A DNA stretch of 64,000 nt from VAZQ01 sp036557665 (lineage in GTDB: Bacteria; Pseudomonadota; Alphaproteobacteria; Rhizobiales; Xanthobacteraceae), in NCBI GenBank assembly GCA_036557665.1, contig DATBHG010000117.1, forward strand, positions 19,128 to 83,127. Reading direction: 5' to 3'. How positions within the stretch are numbered: the stretch's first letter is position 1; each line of letters starts with the position of its first letter. Below the pieces are notes generated by a model. The model did not search any database and had not been told where the DNA came from. It saw nothing but the letters and a program-made list of their open reading frames with translations. The position numbers and the translations under genes are program-made. Below, one piece after another: positions 52,666 through 61,811 of this stretch.

Positions 52666-53153
52666 GCAAGCATGAAAGTGCGCGCGTGAGCCTCACGCTC
52701 AACGGCCGAAAGGCTTCGGGACAGGCCGAGCCGCGCATGCTGCTGAGCGATTTTCTCCGTTACGTGCTCGGAGCGACGGGAACACATGTGGGCTGCGAGC
52801 ACGGGATCTGCGGCTGCTGTACGGTTCTGATCGAGGGAGCCGCCGTACGCTCGTGCCTTACACTGGCCATTCAAGCCGAAGGAAAGGAAGTCACGACAGT
52901 GGAAGCGCTGTCTGGGCTGGACGGAAAGCTCAGCCCTCTGCAACAGGCGTTCCAGAGCAATCATGCCTTGCAGTGCGGATTCTGCACGCCCGGCATCCTC
53001 ATGTCCTTTACCGATTTTCTTGCGCGCCATCCCCATCCATCGGAGGCCGAGATCATGGACGTGCTCAGCGGTCATTTGTGCCGCTGCACCGGATATGCAG
53101 GCATAGTTTCGGCGGTCCTGGAGGCGACAGGCCGGAAGGCGAGATCGTCATGA
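52653..53153 (+). CDS. Molybdenum hydroxylase [2Fe-2S] subunit (CoxS-like)
   Basis: A 166-residue iron-sulfur subunit. The ferredoxin-type cluster uses C48, C53, C56 and C68, and the second cluster C108, C111, C143 and C145 (CGFCTPG...CRCTG). The start is taken as GTG at 52653, which overlaps the upstream stop; a later GTG near 52686 would remove 11 residues. Overlap with the next gene (ATGA) ties it to the acyl-CoA ligase. Confidence 0.9.
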   Translation: MRRVSKHESARVSLTLNGRKASGQAEPRMLLSDFLRYVLGATGTHVGCEHGICGCCTVLIEGAAVRSCLTLAIQAEGKEVTTVEALSGLDGKLSPLQQAFQSNHALQCGFCTPGILMSFTDFLARHPHPSEAEIMDVLSGHLCRCTGYAGIVSAVLEATGRKARSS

Positions 53154-54727
53154 CGACTGTCTTTGGCGAGCACCGGCCGGAGATTCCGTACGCCCCGATT
53201 GCCGATTTGCTGGCCGACTACCGCGCCCGTCATCCGGACAAGCTCGCGATCGTCGACGTCGACCAGGAAAAGTCCATTACCTTTGCCGCCCTCGAAGCCG
53301 CCACAACCGATATCGCGGCAGCGCTGAAGGAGAGGGGGGTCGGCAAGGGCAGCCGGGTTTTGCTCCTGGCCGACGAGAATCTCGAGAAGCTCTTGTTGTG
53401 GCTCGGTATCTGGCGGCTCGGCGCAGTCGTCGCTCCGCTCAATGTGGAGCTCAATGCCGCCTTCATCGCAGACCTCGCCGCCACCATCTCGCCGGCGCTT
53501 ACGCTGGTTCATGAAGATCTCGACGCGAACACGCTGCTTCGGGGCAGGCAGTTTGTGCGGTTCGGCGCTTTCGCGCCCGAGCCGTCCGCCGCCGATCCGC
53601 AGGACGCCTTCTTTGGCGCGATGCGGCGCGGCGTTGCGCCTGCGGATATTCCGGAGCGTAACGAGCCCGCGGATGTGGCCTGCATCTTCTGCACGTCCGG
53701 CACGACCAGCCGTCCGAAGGTCGTCGTCTACGACCACTGCGCCTACTGGCTCAACGGGCTGTCCACCTTGGAGTGCCTCGGACTGAGCGCCGACGACCGC
53801 ACGCTCGAATATCGCTCGTTCGGCTGGAACTCGGCGCAAGTGCTCAGCCTCATGCCGTTCCTGGAAAAAGGCCTTACGATGCACGTCGCGAGGCGTTTTT
53901 CCCAACGCCGCTTTTTCAAGTGGATCGAGCGTTATGGCATTACCTTCGCTGCCGGTGTTCCCACCGTCATCAACATGCTCCTCAATAGAGGCCCGGATGA
54001 CCCTCCGGTGAAGGTGCCGAGCTGCCTGCGTCTCATGACCTGCAGCACCGCGCCGCTGACGCTGGATCAGTGGCGACGCTTCGAGGACACTTACGGGGTC
54101 AAGCTGCTGCAGATGTACGGCATGTCCGAAGCAGGTTGGCTCGCCGGCAATCGTCATTACCGGAGCAGGGCAGGCACGGTCGGGCTTGCCGCATTGCATC
54201 AGGAGCTCGAGATCGTCGACGGCATGGGCCGGCCATGCCCGCCAAATGTCGAGGGAGAGGTCACAGCCGGCGGCCCGCATTGTGCGGTCGGGTATATGCG
54301 TGAGGACGGCACGATCGAGGCGATACGCGGCAAGCGCATCAAGTCCGGGGATCTCGCAGTGATGGACGAGGATGGCTTCATTCACGTGAGCGGGCGTGCG
54401 AAGGATCTGATTATCCGCGGCGGGATCAATATCGCGCCGTTGGAGATCGATGAGGTGCTGCTCGGGCATGCGGGGATCCTCGACGCGGCAGCGGTCGGCG
54501 TGCCCGATCCGCTCCATGGCGAGGAGGTCATATGCTACGTCGTGCCGCGCCCGGGAGCGGAGCTGACCGCAACGGCCGTGGCCGAGCACTGTCGGGCTCA
54601 TCTGCCGGTGCAGAAGGCGCCGAAGCAGGTCATTATCGTGTCGAGCCTGCCGAAGAGCGACCGCGGCAAGGTGCTCCGGGACAAGCTGAGGGAGGACTGG
54701 AGATCGCGCGCGATGCTCTCTGCGTGA
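53150..54727 (+). CDS. AMP-binding acyl/aryl-CoA ligase
   Basis: A 525-residue ANL-superfamily enzyme. CIFCTSGTTSRPKVVVYDH near 180-198 is the ATP-binding loop (TSGTTxxPK), LLQMYGMSEAGW near 321-332 the adenine motif, GDLAVMDEDGFIHVSGRAKDLI the hinge region and PKSDRGKVLRDKL near the end carries the catalytic lysine. It activates a carboxylic acid as CoA thioester. It is translationally coupled to the hydroxylase genes, so the acid is probably produced by ring hydroxylation. Confidence 0.88.
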   Translation: MTTVFGEHRPEIPYAPIADLLADYRARHPDKLAIVDVDQEKSITFAALEAATTDIAAALKERGVGKGSRVLLLADENLEKLLLWLGIWRLGAVVAPLNVELNAAFIADLAATISPALTLVHEDLDANTLLRGRQFVRFGAFAPEPSAADPQDAFFGAMRRGVAPADIPERNEPADVACIFCTSGTTSRPKVVVYDHCAYWLNGLSTLECLGLSADDRTLEYRSFGWNSAQVLSLMPFLEKGLTMHVARRFSQRRFFKWIERYGITFAAGVPTVINMLLNRGPDDPPVKVPSCLRLMTCSTAPLTLDQWRRFEDTYGVKLLQMYGMSEAGWLAGNRHYRSRAGTVGLAALHQELEIVDGMGRPCPPNVEGEVTAGGPHCAVGYMREDGTIEAIRGKRIKSGDLAVMDEDGFIHVSGRAKDLIIRGGINIAPLEIDEVLLGHAGILDAAAVGVPDPLHGEEVICYVVPRPGAELTATAVAEHCRAHLPVQKAPKQVIIVSSLPKSDRGKVLRDKLREDWRSRAMLSA

Positions 54728-54785
54728 CCGAGCGCGCCAGCCGGTGTCGGACAGGATGCTATCGCCGCGAATCAGGAGTATCGGG

Positions 54786-55709
54786 ATGGAAACCATCGGT
54801 TTTATCGGGCCCGGCAAAATCGGGCTGCCGATTTGTGCGAACCTGATCAACAGCGGCTACCGGGTGCTCGGCTATCGCCGCGGCTCGCTCGCCGAGCTCG
54901 AGAAGCTCGGCGGAGTTGCGGGCCGCTCGCCCGCCGATGTTGCGGAACGATGCGAGATCGTCCTCTCGTGCCTGCCCTCATCGGAGGCGCTCGCCGAGGT
55001 CGTGAACGGCGAACGCGGTCTCCTGAAATCGGCGCATCCGGGTCAGATCTTTGTCGAGCTCGGATCGCATGCGGTCCCCGACAAGGAGCAGTACGTGACG
55101 CCCTTTGCGCAAAAAGGCGCGATGTTCCTCGATGGCGAGGTGAGCGGCACGCCTGGAATGGTCGCGGCGCGGAAAGCCGTGATTTACCTGGCAGGGGACA
55201 AGCAGGCGTGCAGCGCGGCCCAGCGCGTCATCGCCGGCTTCTCGGACGAATGTCTCTATTTCGGTCCGTTTGGCGCGGCAAGCCGGGTAAAGCTCGTGAA
55301 CAACCTGCTGGTCGCAGTGCATATTGCGGCGACGGCGGAGGCCATGGCGCTGGGCCTCAAAGCCGGGGTGGACGTGGATCTGATGATCAAGGCCATCGCC
55401 GACGGCAGCGGCGGGTCGACCCAGTTCCGCATTCGCGCGCCGTGGATGGCGGCACGGCGGTTTGTCCCTGTCCAGGGGACGGCGGGAGCGCTGCAACATT
55501 ATTTCGACCTGATCGGCGACTTCGCCGGCAGCATCGGGGTTGCCACACCCATGCTCGATCGCGCGACCGAGCTCTACGAGAAGTTCACGAGCATGGGTCT
55601 TGCGGAGCTCGACGTCGCCGCCATGGTCGATGTCGTGTCAGCTCTGCCGCGATCGAGATATGACGGCGGCGCGCGAACCATGAAAAATGAGCACGGAGGC
55701 CGCCGATGA
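54786..55709 (+). CDS. 6PGDH/3-hydroxyisobutyrate dehydrogenase-like oxidoreductase
   Basis: A 307-residue NAD(P)-dependent beta-hydroxyacid dehydrogenase. GFIGPGKIGLPICANL (about 5-20) is the dinucleotide-binding motif, EVSGTPGMVAARKAV the substrate block and KLVNNLLVAVHIAATAEAMAL near 176-196 carries the catalytic lysine. An AGGAG site eight bases upstream supports the ATG at 54786. It overlaps the next gene by four bases. It could reduce or oxidise a semialdehyde made in this pathway. Confidence 0.85.
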   Translation: METIGFIGPGKIGLPICANLINSGYRVLGYRRGSLAELEKLGGVAGRSPADVAERCEIVLSCLPSSEALAEVVNGERGLLKSAHPGQIFVELGSHAVPDKEQYVTPFAQKGAMFLDGEVSGTPGMVAARKAVIYLAGDKQACSAAQRVIAGFSDECLYFGPFGAASRVKLVNNLLVAVHIAATAEAMALGLKAGVDVDLMIKAIADGSGGSTQFRIRAPWMAARRFVPVQGTAGALQHYFDLIGDFAGSIGVATPMLDRATELYEKFTSMGLAELDVAAMVDVVSALPRSRYDGGARTMKNEHGGRR

Positions 55710-56590
55710 TCAGCGTCAAAAAGATCGCGCACGCTACCTACGAGGTTCCGGACGTGGAGCGGCAGACGGAGTACTACACCGAGATTCTCGGGCTTGCTCT
55801 CACCGAAAGGAGCAAGGGGGCCCTTTATCTCGCATCGACCATCGATCACCATTCGGTGGTGCTGCGTCCCGGGCCGCAGGCGCAATGCGCAGGCATCGGG
55901 TTTCAGCTCGGGCCTGATGACGATCTCACCGCGTTCGAGCGTCAGGTCCAGGACCTCGGGGTCAAGACGCAGCGCAAGAAGGATCCCGACCCGGCCGTCT
56001 CCGAGCTGATCAGTTTCGAGGATCCCAAAGGGACCCTGATCGAAATCTTCAAGCGGGAGGCATTTTCAGGCCAGCGCTACACTGGCAGAGGCATCGTGCC
56101 TCACAAGCTCGGGCATGTCGCGTTCCATGTGACCGATGTGAAGCACGTGACCAAGTTCTATTGCGATGTCCTCGGCTTTCGCGAGTCGGACTGGATGGCC
56201 GATTTCTTCTCTTTCCTGCGCTGCGGCCCTGACCATCACACCATCAATCTGATGCAAACCGGCTCAAACCGGCACTTCCACACCGCGTTCGAGCTGCGCG
56301 ACTGGGGCCATCTGCAGACCGCGTGCGATTACCTCAGCCTCAACGGCTACAAGTTGCTCTGGGGCCCTGGGCGGCACGGGATCGGTCACAATCTGTTTGC
56401 GTATCATCGCAGTCCCGCAGGCCTCATCACCGAGACGTTTGCCGAGCTGGATCGGATGAATGACGAGCTCGGCTATTTCGAGCCCCGGCCTTGGCACCGC
56501 GACAATCCGCAGAGGCCCAAGGTGTGGCCCAAGGATCCGGCCGCCTCCAATCTCTGGGGCATCATGCCGTCCGATGAGATGATGAAATGA
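55706..56590 (+). CDS. Two-domain VOC protein, extradiol dioxygenase-like
   Basis: A 294-residue protein with two glyoxalase/VOC domains (about 5-120 and 133-260), the layout of type I extradiol dioxygenases. The iron triad appears intact: H137 (GHVAF), H192 (FHTAF) and E243 (ITETF). Such enzymes cleave catechol-like or hydroxylated pyridine rings. It is the last gene of the hydroxylase-ligase-dehydrogenase operon, pointing to ring cleavage as the end of that part of the pathway. The ring itself is not known. Confidence 0.8.
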   Translation: MISVKKIAHATYEVPDVERQTEYYTEILGLALTERSKGALYLASTIDHHSVVLRPGPQAQCAGIGFQLGPDDDLTAFERQVQDLGVKTQRKKDPDPAVSELISFEDPKGTLIEIFKREAFSGQRYTGRGIVPHKLGHVAFHVTDVKHVTKFYCDVLGFRESDWMADFFSFLRCGPDHHTINLMQTGSNRHFHTAFELRDWGHLQTACDYLSLNGYKLLWGPGRHGIGHNLFAYHRSPAGLITETFAELDRMNDELGYFEPRPWHRDNPQRPKVWPKDPAASNLWGIMPSDEMMK

Positions 56591-56754
56591 AGATCGCAGC
56601 TCCGCAACGGTCGATCATGGGCAGGCGGGGCCAGGTTGCGCTTGCGCGGCGGTGATCCTCCGTTGCACCAGCCGCCCGCATCTCCGGCCGGCAACAAGGC
56701 CGTGCATGCGCTCGGCGAGTGCGCGATGACGGCTACCGCGGAAAACTGGACGAG

Positions 56755-58335
56755 CTAAACAGCTGTGTCGCCGCCGATACCGGCACGGGCCGCGCCGGGC
56801 CAGCGCTCGTGGGTCAAAGGAACAACCAGCTTCACCTCCAGGCCTTCCGGTCCAAACGACTGGTCCACCTGGCCGTTGAGCTGGCGCTCGATCACCATAT
56901 TGATCAAGCGAGTGCCGAATCCGAGTCTGCGGCTGCGCTTTGGTGCAGGGCCTCCGCTCTCGTTCCACTGAAGGACCAGGGTGAGCCCCTGCTCGGTGCG
57001 GATGACCGACCAGGTCAAATGAACTCGACCGCCCGGCTCCGACAGGCTGCCGTGCTTGCTGGCATTGCTGACGAGCTCGTGCATCGCCATGCTCAGCCCG
57101 AAGGTCGGATCAGGCTCGAGAAAGACATTCGGACCCTCGAGCGAAATTCGATCGAGGAACGGTGCAACCAGCGTGTTCAGGAGCTCCACCAGGGAGGTCG
57201 ATCTCCAGCCTCCTTCCGTGATGAGGCGGTGGGCATTGGCCAGAGCGAGGACGCGAGCCTCGTATTTCGTAACCAGGTCGGAAACGCTGCGGGAAGTTTT
57301 GGCCGTTTGCGAGAACAGGGCAAGCAGCTGGGAGAACAAGTTGCCGGAACGGTGCCTCAGCTCGCGAATCATCAGCTCATGGCGCTCATCGAGCTGTCTG
57401 CGCTGAATGGCGCCGGCAATGACGTTGGAAAGCGCGGTGAGGAAGGAAACGTCGTAATCGGGAAACTTGCGCGGCCTGGCGGTATGGGCACCGAGGACAC
57501 CGTACGCCCGCCCATCCTGGCCGGCGATGGGAGTGGTGATGCCGCTCACCACGCCGTGATCATGCAGAAGCGGCTGTCCGCCGAACCGGATGTCGGTTTC
57601 GAGGCTCTCTACGATTACCGGACGGCCGGATGCGAGCGCATAGCCTGCCTGTGAGTCGCGCCCGGTCGAGATCGTCGCCTTGCCCACCATCCCCGGCTTC
57701 CACCCGATGCCGGCGCGAAGCAGCATCTCGGTGTCGCCCGGGAGCAACTCGAGTATCTTCACCATCTCGACGTCGAGTATCTCGCCGACCGTGGTCACGG
57801 CCTCGTTGAAGAATTTCTGCAGATCGGTTTCCGCCAGCGCGCGCTCCCCGAGACGCGCAAGCGTCTCCTGCTGACGCGCACGCACGTGGACCTCGCGGTT
57901 CACCCGCAGTCGCTCGGTGACGTCGCGGCACATGCCGAGCAGTTGCACGGCCGCGCCGTCTTGCATCACGACCGTAGCGGACGCCTCGAACCAGCGCTCA
58001 TCGCGCTCTGTAGCTCCGGGCAAACGGTATTCCAGGCGACAGGGCTCGCTGGTCGTCAGAGCTTTGTGAACCACGGCGAGGAGCCCGGCGCGTTCCTGAG
58101 GCGTCAACTCCTTCGGCGCTATCAAGAATGTACCGCCCACCTTGCCGGCGGGCCGACCGTGAAGATCTTCCAGATTGTTCGACCAGACCAGGCGATGTGA
58201 GCTGAGGTCCCAACACCAGACGCCAAGCCGACCTTCGTCAAGAGCAGAGCGAAAAGCGTCCAGGCCGGATGGATCGTCCGGATCCGAGACGGCAGTCTGC
58301 CGTCCATCGGTGCCAGCTTGCTGCGACCGGGACAC
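56755..58335 (-). CDS. Sensor kinase of the general stress response, HWE/HisKA_2 type
   Basis: A 526-residue soluble kinase with a PAS domain (about 30-142, VTERLRVN linker), a GAF domain (about 160-312) and a HWE/HisKA_2-type kinase domain. The phosphorylated histidine is H328 (RELRHRSGN) and the ATP-binding N box is HELVSNASKHG at 419-429. No membrane segment is present, so it senses an intracellular signal. It lies in the PhyR/NepR/EcfG locus and probably phosphorylates PhyR; the start is GTG at 58335. Confidence 0.82.
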   Translation of the reverse strand: MSRSQQAGTDGRQTAVSDPDDPSGLDAFRSALDEGRLGVWCWDLSSHRLVWSNNLEDLHGRPAGKVGGTFLIAPKELTPQERAGLLAVVHKALTTSEPCRLEYRLPGATERDERWFEASATVVMQDGAAVQLLGMCRDVTERLRVNREVHVRARQQETLARLGERALAETDLQKFFNEAVTTVGEILDVEMVKILELLPGDTEMLLRAGIGWKPGMVGKATISTGRDSQAGYALASGRPVIVESLETDIRFGGQPLLHDHGVVSGITTPIAGQDGRAYGVLGAHTARPRKFPDYDVSFLTALSNVIAGAIQRRQLDERHELMIRELRHRSGNLFSQLLALFSQTAKTSRSVSDLVTKYEARVLALANAHRLITEGGWRSTSLVELLNTLVAPFLDRISLEGPNVFLEPDPTFGLSMAMHELVSNASKHGSLSEPGGRVHLTWSVIRTEQGLTLVLQWNESGGPAPKRSRRLGFGTRLINMVIERQLNGQVDQSFGPEGLEVKLVVPLTHERWPGAARAGIGGDTAV

Positions 58336-58630
58336 CTATGTATCTCTCGTAAGAGCTCGTGCGGTGGGCAAAATCGCTCTCCTCTCACGCTCGCTCCGGA
58401 GCGGATACAGCGATTGGAATCAACTGAAGGAAAATGCTTTCCCGCAACCCGCTCCGCGATGCGACGGCCAAGTGCCGCATGCTTGCTCGCCGTCAACTGT
58501 TCAAGCGCGGCAAAGGTTCCCGCTCAGCGACTTGCGCGTGCGGATGCACGGCGTTGCCGCCGTTGCGGCGCGCTGGAACAACCCTGATGGCGATTGCGCG
58601 GGACGAAAGGGCGCCGCTGATTCCCGCTGA

Positions 58631-58951
58631 TCAGGACACGCAGCGTCCTGCTACCCGGGCGAGCGGCGGTTGTCCGATCGAGCTGACGATCGGCTCGCAG
58701 CCGACAAGCAACTCGGGCGTGCGCGGGGGTGCCTGGGGCGCCTTGATCTCGGCTGGTGCGCTGCCGGCATTTCGGCCGAGGCCGGGGAGAAGGGGTAGAC
58801 GGTCGCCCTTCAGGCTGCGATTGATCGCAGCTGACGCCTGCTCGGGAAGCGAAGCCGCTGTGGTCGCGGAAACCTCAAGGCCGATGAGAAAAGAAGCTAG
58901 GGCAAATGCCGCTCCGCAGCAGGCTACAAGGTAGCTCGAACGATGCAGCAT
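58631..58951 (-). CDS. Small exported protein of Rhizobiales type
   Basis: A 106-residue protein with an N-terminal signal or anchor segment (SSYLVACCGAAFALASFLIG, about 5-24) and a proline-rich middle. Near the end it carries LVGCEPIVSSIGQPPLARVAGRC, with two cysteines that could form a disulfide. This C-terminal cysteine block resembles small exported proteins of Bradyrhizobium and relatives of unknown function. A GGGAG site eight bases upstream fixes the ATG at 58951; the ATG at 58972 is less likely. Confidence 0.65.
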   Translation of the reverse strand: MLHRSSYLVACCGAAFALASFLIGLEVSATTAASLPEQASAAINRSLKGDRLPLLPGLGRNAGSAPAEIKAPQAPPRTPELLVGCEPIVSSIGQPPLARVAGRCVS

Positions 58952-59452
58952 GGCTTTGCTCCCACGATCCATGTGCCCGTTAGTCGCGTTAACCCGCCGT
59001 TAGGTTCATCCCCCATCCGTGGGGGAAGCGGACCTTTGGGGGCGCCGCGTACGGGGAATGGCGTCGAGCTGACTGCTCGGACCGGGTTTGTTCGCGGCGG
59101 GTCAGGCCCAAGGTAAAGGCATCCGTAAAGGCATCCGGAGGCGACCAGGCTGCCGGACACGGCGGAAGAAAAGCACCACGCTCGGGAACCAAAGAATTGA
59201 CCGGGCATTATCGTTGCAGCCGGCCGCCCATTCCCCCTCCCCGTGCTCGGCCGGCATCTCGGGCGCAGCTGATGGAAGCCATCCGCTGCGCCCGTGTCTT
59301 TTGGCTTGGCCGCGGCGTTGTGCCGGGTAATTGGAGCTGGGACGCCGCTCAGACCGCTGCGGGTTTGGAGCTCTGCGAAAGTCGAGCGGATAAACCGGGG
59401 TCCCCCTCGGTCGCCGAGGCCGACGTGGCAGGCGGGCAGGCAGGGAGCGGCT
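58952..59452. other. Gene-free stretch between small exported protein and phyR
   Basis: A 501-base stretch with no convincing gene. It contains a perfect hairpin (TCCCCCA 59009-59015, TCCG loop, TGGGGGA 59020-59026) and two tandem copies of GTAAAGGCATCC near 59113-59136. No sigma-EcfG promoter was found here. Confidence 0.35.
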
Positions 59453-60256
59453 TTAAACCGTGACCCGTCGCTCGCGTCGCTTGGCGCTGCGCTCGAAGAA
59501 CAGAGCTTGGCTCGCGACTGCTGAAACGGTCGCCGGCTGGAACGGCTTTGCAATCAGGAATGCGGGTTCGGGCCGTTCTCCGGTCAGGAAACGTTCCGGA
59601 TATGCGGTAATGAAGATGACCGGGGCTTCGAATGAGCCCAGCAGCTCGTTGACCGCTTCCAAGCCCGAGCTGCCGTCCGCGAGCTGAATGTCAGCGAGAA
59701 TGAGGCCCGGTTGCTTCTTCTTGGTCAGCGAGAGCGCCTCGGCGTGGGTACGGGCAACGCCCAGAACACGATGTCCAAGCCCCTCTACCAGGGTCTCCAG
59801 CTCCATCGCGATGAACGTGTCGTCCTCGATGATCAGCACGTCCGTCGCGATCTCTGCGGCCAGCTCACGCCCGGATTCCTCGACCAGGGCACGCAATTTC
59901 ACGATATCGGTCTCGAGAATGCGCGCTGCATCGGGCTCTGAAAAGCCTTCCAATGCCACCAGCAGGAAGGCTTGGCGCGGCAGCGGGGTAATGTGGGCAA
60001 GCTTCTGCTCCCCCGGCAAACCGGTATCTGCCGAGCCGCGGCTGTCGTTCACGGCGACCGAATTCCAGATTTTCGTGAACAGGCGGTAGAGAGCGACGCG
60101 CGGGCCGCGCGGGTCATCAATAATCGAACGGTCGGCGATCAAGGCCTCGAGAGTGGCTGCCACGTAGGCGTCCCCGGATACTTGACTGCCGGTCAAGGCC
60201 CGTGCGTAACGACGCAGAAAAGGAAGGTATTGGGCGACCGCAGATGAGCTCGGCAC
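59453..60256 (-). CDS. phyR: Response regulator/anti-anti-sigma factor PhyR
   Basis: A 267-residue PhyR. Residues 1-130 form the sigma-like domain (YLPFLRRYARALTGSQVSG) and 137-260 the receiver domain with acidic pocket E144/D145, phosphorylated D189 (ADIQLADG), T217 and K237. When phosphorylated, the sigma-like domain captures NepR and frees EcfG. The start is the GTG at 60256, supported by a strong GGGAGG site; family length and sequence agree. It is divergent from nepR-ecfG. Confidence 0.92.
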   Translation of the reverse strand: MPSSSAVAQYLPFLRRYARALTGSQVSGDAYVAATLEALIADRSIIDDPRGPRVALYRLFTKIWNSVAVNDSRGSADTGLPGEQKLAHITPLPRQAFLLVALEGFSEPDAARILETDIVKLRALVEESGRELAAEIATDVLIIEDDTFIAMELETLVEGLGHRVLGVARTHAEALSLTKKKQPGLILADIQLADGSSGLEAVNELLGSFEAPVIFITAYPERFLTGERPEPAFLIAKPFQPATVSAVASQALFFERSAKRRERRVTV

Positions 60257-60334
60257 AGTGACCCTCCCGTAATTGGCTTGCCACGAGCATACCCGGCGGA
60301 AACAATCGTGCCACAAGAAAGTTCCAGGCAGGGT

Positions 60335-60359
60335 GGAACGATCGGTTCCCAATCTCGTT
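60335..60359 (+). promoter_or_regulatory. Sigma-EcfG promoter of nepR-ecfG
   Basis: GGAAC at 60335-60339 and CGTT at 60356-60359 with exactly 16 bases between them match the sigma-EcfG consensus. It lies in the divergent region between phyR and nepR and points into nepR-ecfG, giving positive autoregulation of the stress sigma factor. Confidence 0.85.
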
Positions 60360-60514
60360 ATGGTGAGATAGAGGGAAGGGACCTGCCGCGGCCAGGGCCG
60401 CAGTGCAGGGCACGAAAAATGAAGGAAGCGAAGCCACTTAGGCCGGGCTGGGCGGGGCGGAGCCCGCAGCAGTCAGAGGTCGCAGAGCAAACGTCGGCAA
60501 GGGCAGAGGCCGCC

Positions 60515-60814
60515 ATGCAAACGGACGCCCCCGCACGAAAGCCCGGAGGACGCCTGAGCCGGGAGGATCAGCGCCGGTTGGGGGACATCCTCCAGCGAGT
60601 TTACGACGACGTTGTGAAGCAGGGAGTCCCCGACCGCTTTCGAAAGCTGCTGCACGAGCTCGAAGGAGTATCTGACAGTCCGCAGACCATTACGGGGTCG
60701 CCGCGGTCGGGCCAAACGGCCGACCAAGGTCATGATGCCCCTGACGACGATGGAATTCCGGATCGCATCGGCGCTAAACGCTCGGCCGATCCGGGTAGCA
60801 GTGGATCGCACTGA
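60515..60814 (+). CDS. nepR: Anti-sigma factor NepR
   Basis: A 99-residue protein with the NepR core LSREDQRRLGDILQRVYDD...GVPDRFRKLLHEL (about 14-50), two helices that wrap EcfG or the PhyR sigma-like domain. The ends are disordered-looking, as in the family. The start at 60515 gives a usual length; an ATG at 60419 would add 32 residues and cannot be ruled out. Its stop overlaps the ecfG start (TGATG). Confidence 0.88.
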   Translation: MQTDAPARKPGGRLSREDQRRLGDILQRVYDDVVKQGVPDRFRKLLHELEGVSDSPQTITGSPRSGQTADQGHDAPDDDGIPDRIGAKRSADPGSSGSH

Positions 60815-61365
60815 TGACCATGCGTCCATCCGTACGCGAGGCAATGCTTGGGGCAGTCCCGAGCTTGCGGGCGTTCGCCATATCGCTGTGCGGGAATGTC
60901 GATCGTGCCGACGACCTCGTCCAGGAAACCCTGCTGCGGGCGATGGCCAACATCGATTCTTTTCAGCCGGGCACAAACATGTCGGCCTGGCTCTTCACCA
61001 TTCTGCGCAACTTGTTCCGGTCGGAGTACCGCAAGCGGCGGCGCGAGGTCGAGGATACGGACGGAAGCTACGCGGAGACCTTGAAGTCTCATCCCGAGCA
61101 GCATAGCCGGGTGGAATTCGAGGAGTTTCGTGTCGCGCTTGCAAAGCTGCCGTCCGACCAGCGCGAAGCGCTTATCCTGGTCGGCGCGTCAGGCTTTTCC
61201 TACGAGGAAGCAGCGGCCATTTGCGACTGCGCCGTGGGTACCATCAAAAGCAGGGTCAACAGGGCGCGGACCCGCCTTTCCGAGCTTCTCTCGATCAAGG
61301 GCGCGGACGACTTCGGCCCTGATCACACCACGCGGGCCATCCTGTCGGCGGGCGGACGCAGCTGA
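60814..61365 (+). CDS. ecfG: ECF sigma factor EcfG
   Basis: A 183-residue sigma-70-family ECF factor. Region 2 holds NVDRADDLVQETLLRAM (about 28-44) and MSAWLFTILRNLFRSEYRK (about 57-75); region 4 is LPSDQREALILVGASGFSYEEAA and GTIKSRVNRARTRL (about 112-154). It belongs to the EcfG group that controls the general stress response in Alphaproteobacteria. It is coupled to nepR and shares its promoter. Confidence 0.92.
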   Translation: MTMRPSVREAMLGAVPSLRAFAISLCGNVDRADDLVQETLLRAMANIDSFQPGTNMSAWLFTILRNLFRSEYRKRRREVEDTDGSYAETLKSHPEQHSRVEFEEFRVALAKLPSDQREALILVGASGFSYEEAAAICDCAVGTIKSRVNRARTRLSELLSIKGADDFGPDHTTRAILSAGGRS

Positions 61366-61811
61366 TGCGCGTGCGTTAACGATCCGTTGCAGCAAAGCCG
61401 CATCGCTTCAGAAAATCTCGCCTGCCGCCTTCGCTCTGAGTGAGCCTTCAGGCTCGCGTGCACTAATTGTCGAGCCCGAGGACCTTTCCGATTTCTTTAT
61501 TAACCTCAATGAGATCAGCGGTTCGCGAGCATGCCCGCGTCCGCTTAAAATTGTTTACCGAATCAGCGCATATCCGGCATGGATCGGCCGCGAACGAGAT
61601 CATCGACTTCTCAGCGCGGTTGCGCATATTGTGCCCCGGAGAATCACACCGTTCGAAGTGAGGCGCGCGGAGGCGGCTGAACCGAGAGCGTATGTCGTGC
61701 AACTAAATGGTACAGGGTGTCAGGGGCAAATCCGCAAAAGCTTCCGAGCCAACATCGAGCTGGAGACCGGTGACGTGTCCCCGTCGGCACGCAGGAACGT
61801 TGGAGAGTGTC
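61366..61811. other. Gene-free stretch after ecfG
   Basis: A 446-base stretch without a convincing gene. A small hairpin GAGCC-TTCA-GGCTC at 61442-61455 may end the ecfG transcript. The distal part presumably carries the promoter of the L,D-transpeptidase; no EcfG-type promoter with correct spacing was found. Confidence 0.4.

Noticed and set aside
49402..53153. Carbon monoxide dehydrogenase
   Set aside because: The large subunit lacks the AYXCSFR active-site signature; only subunit layout is shared.
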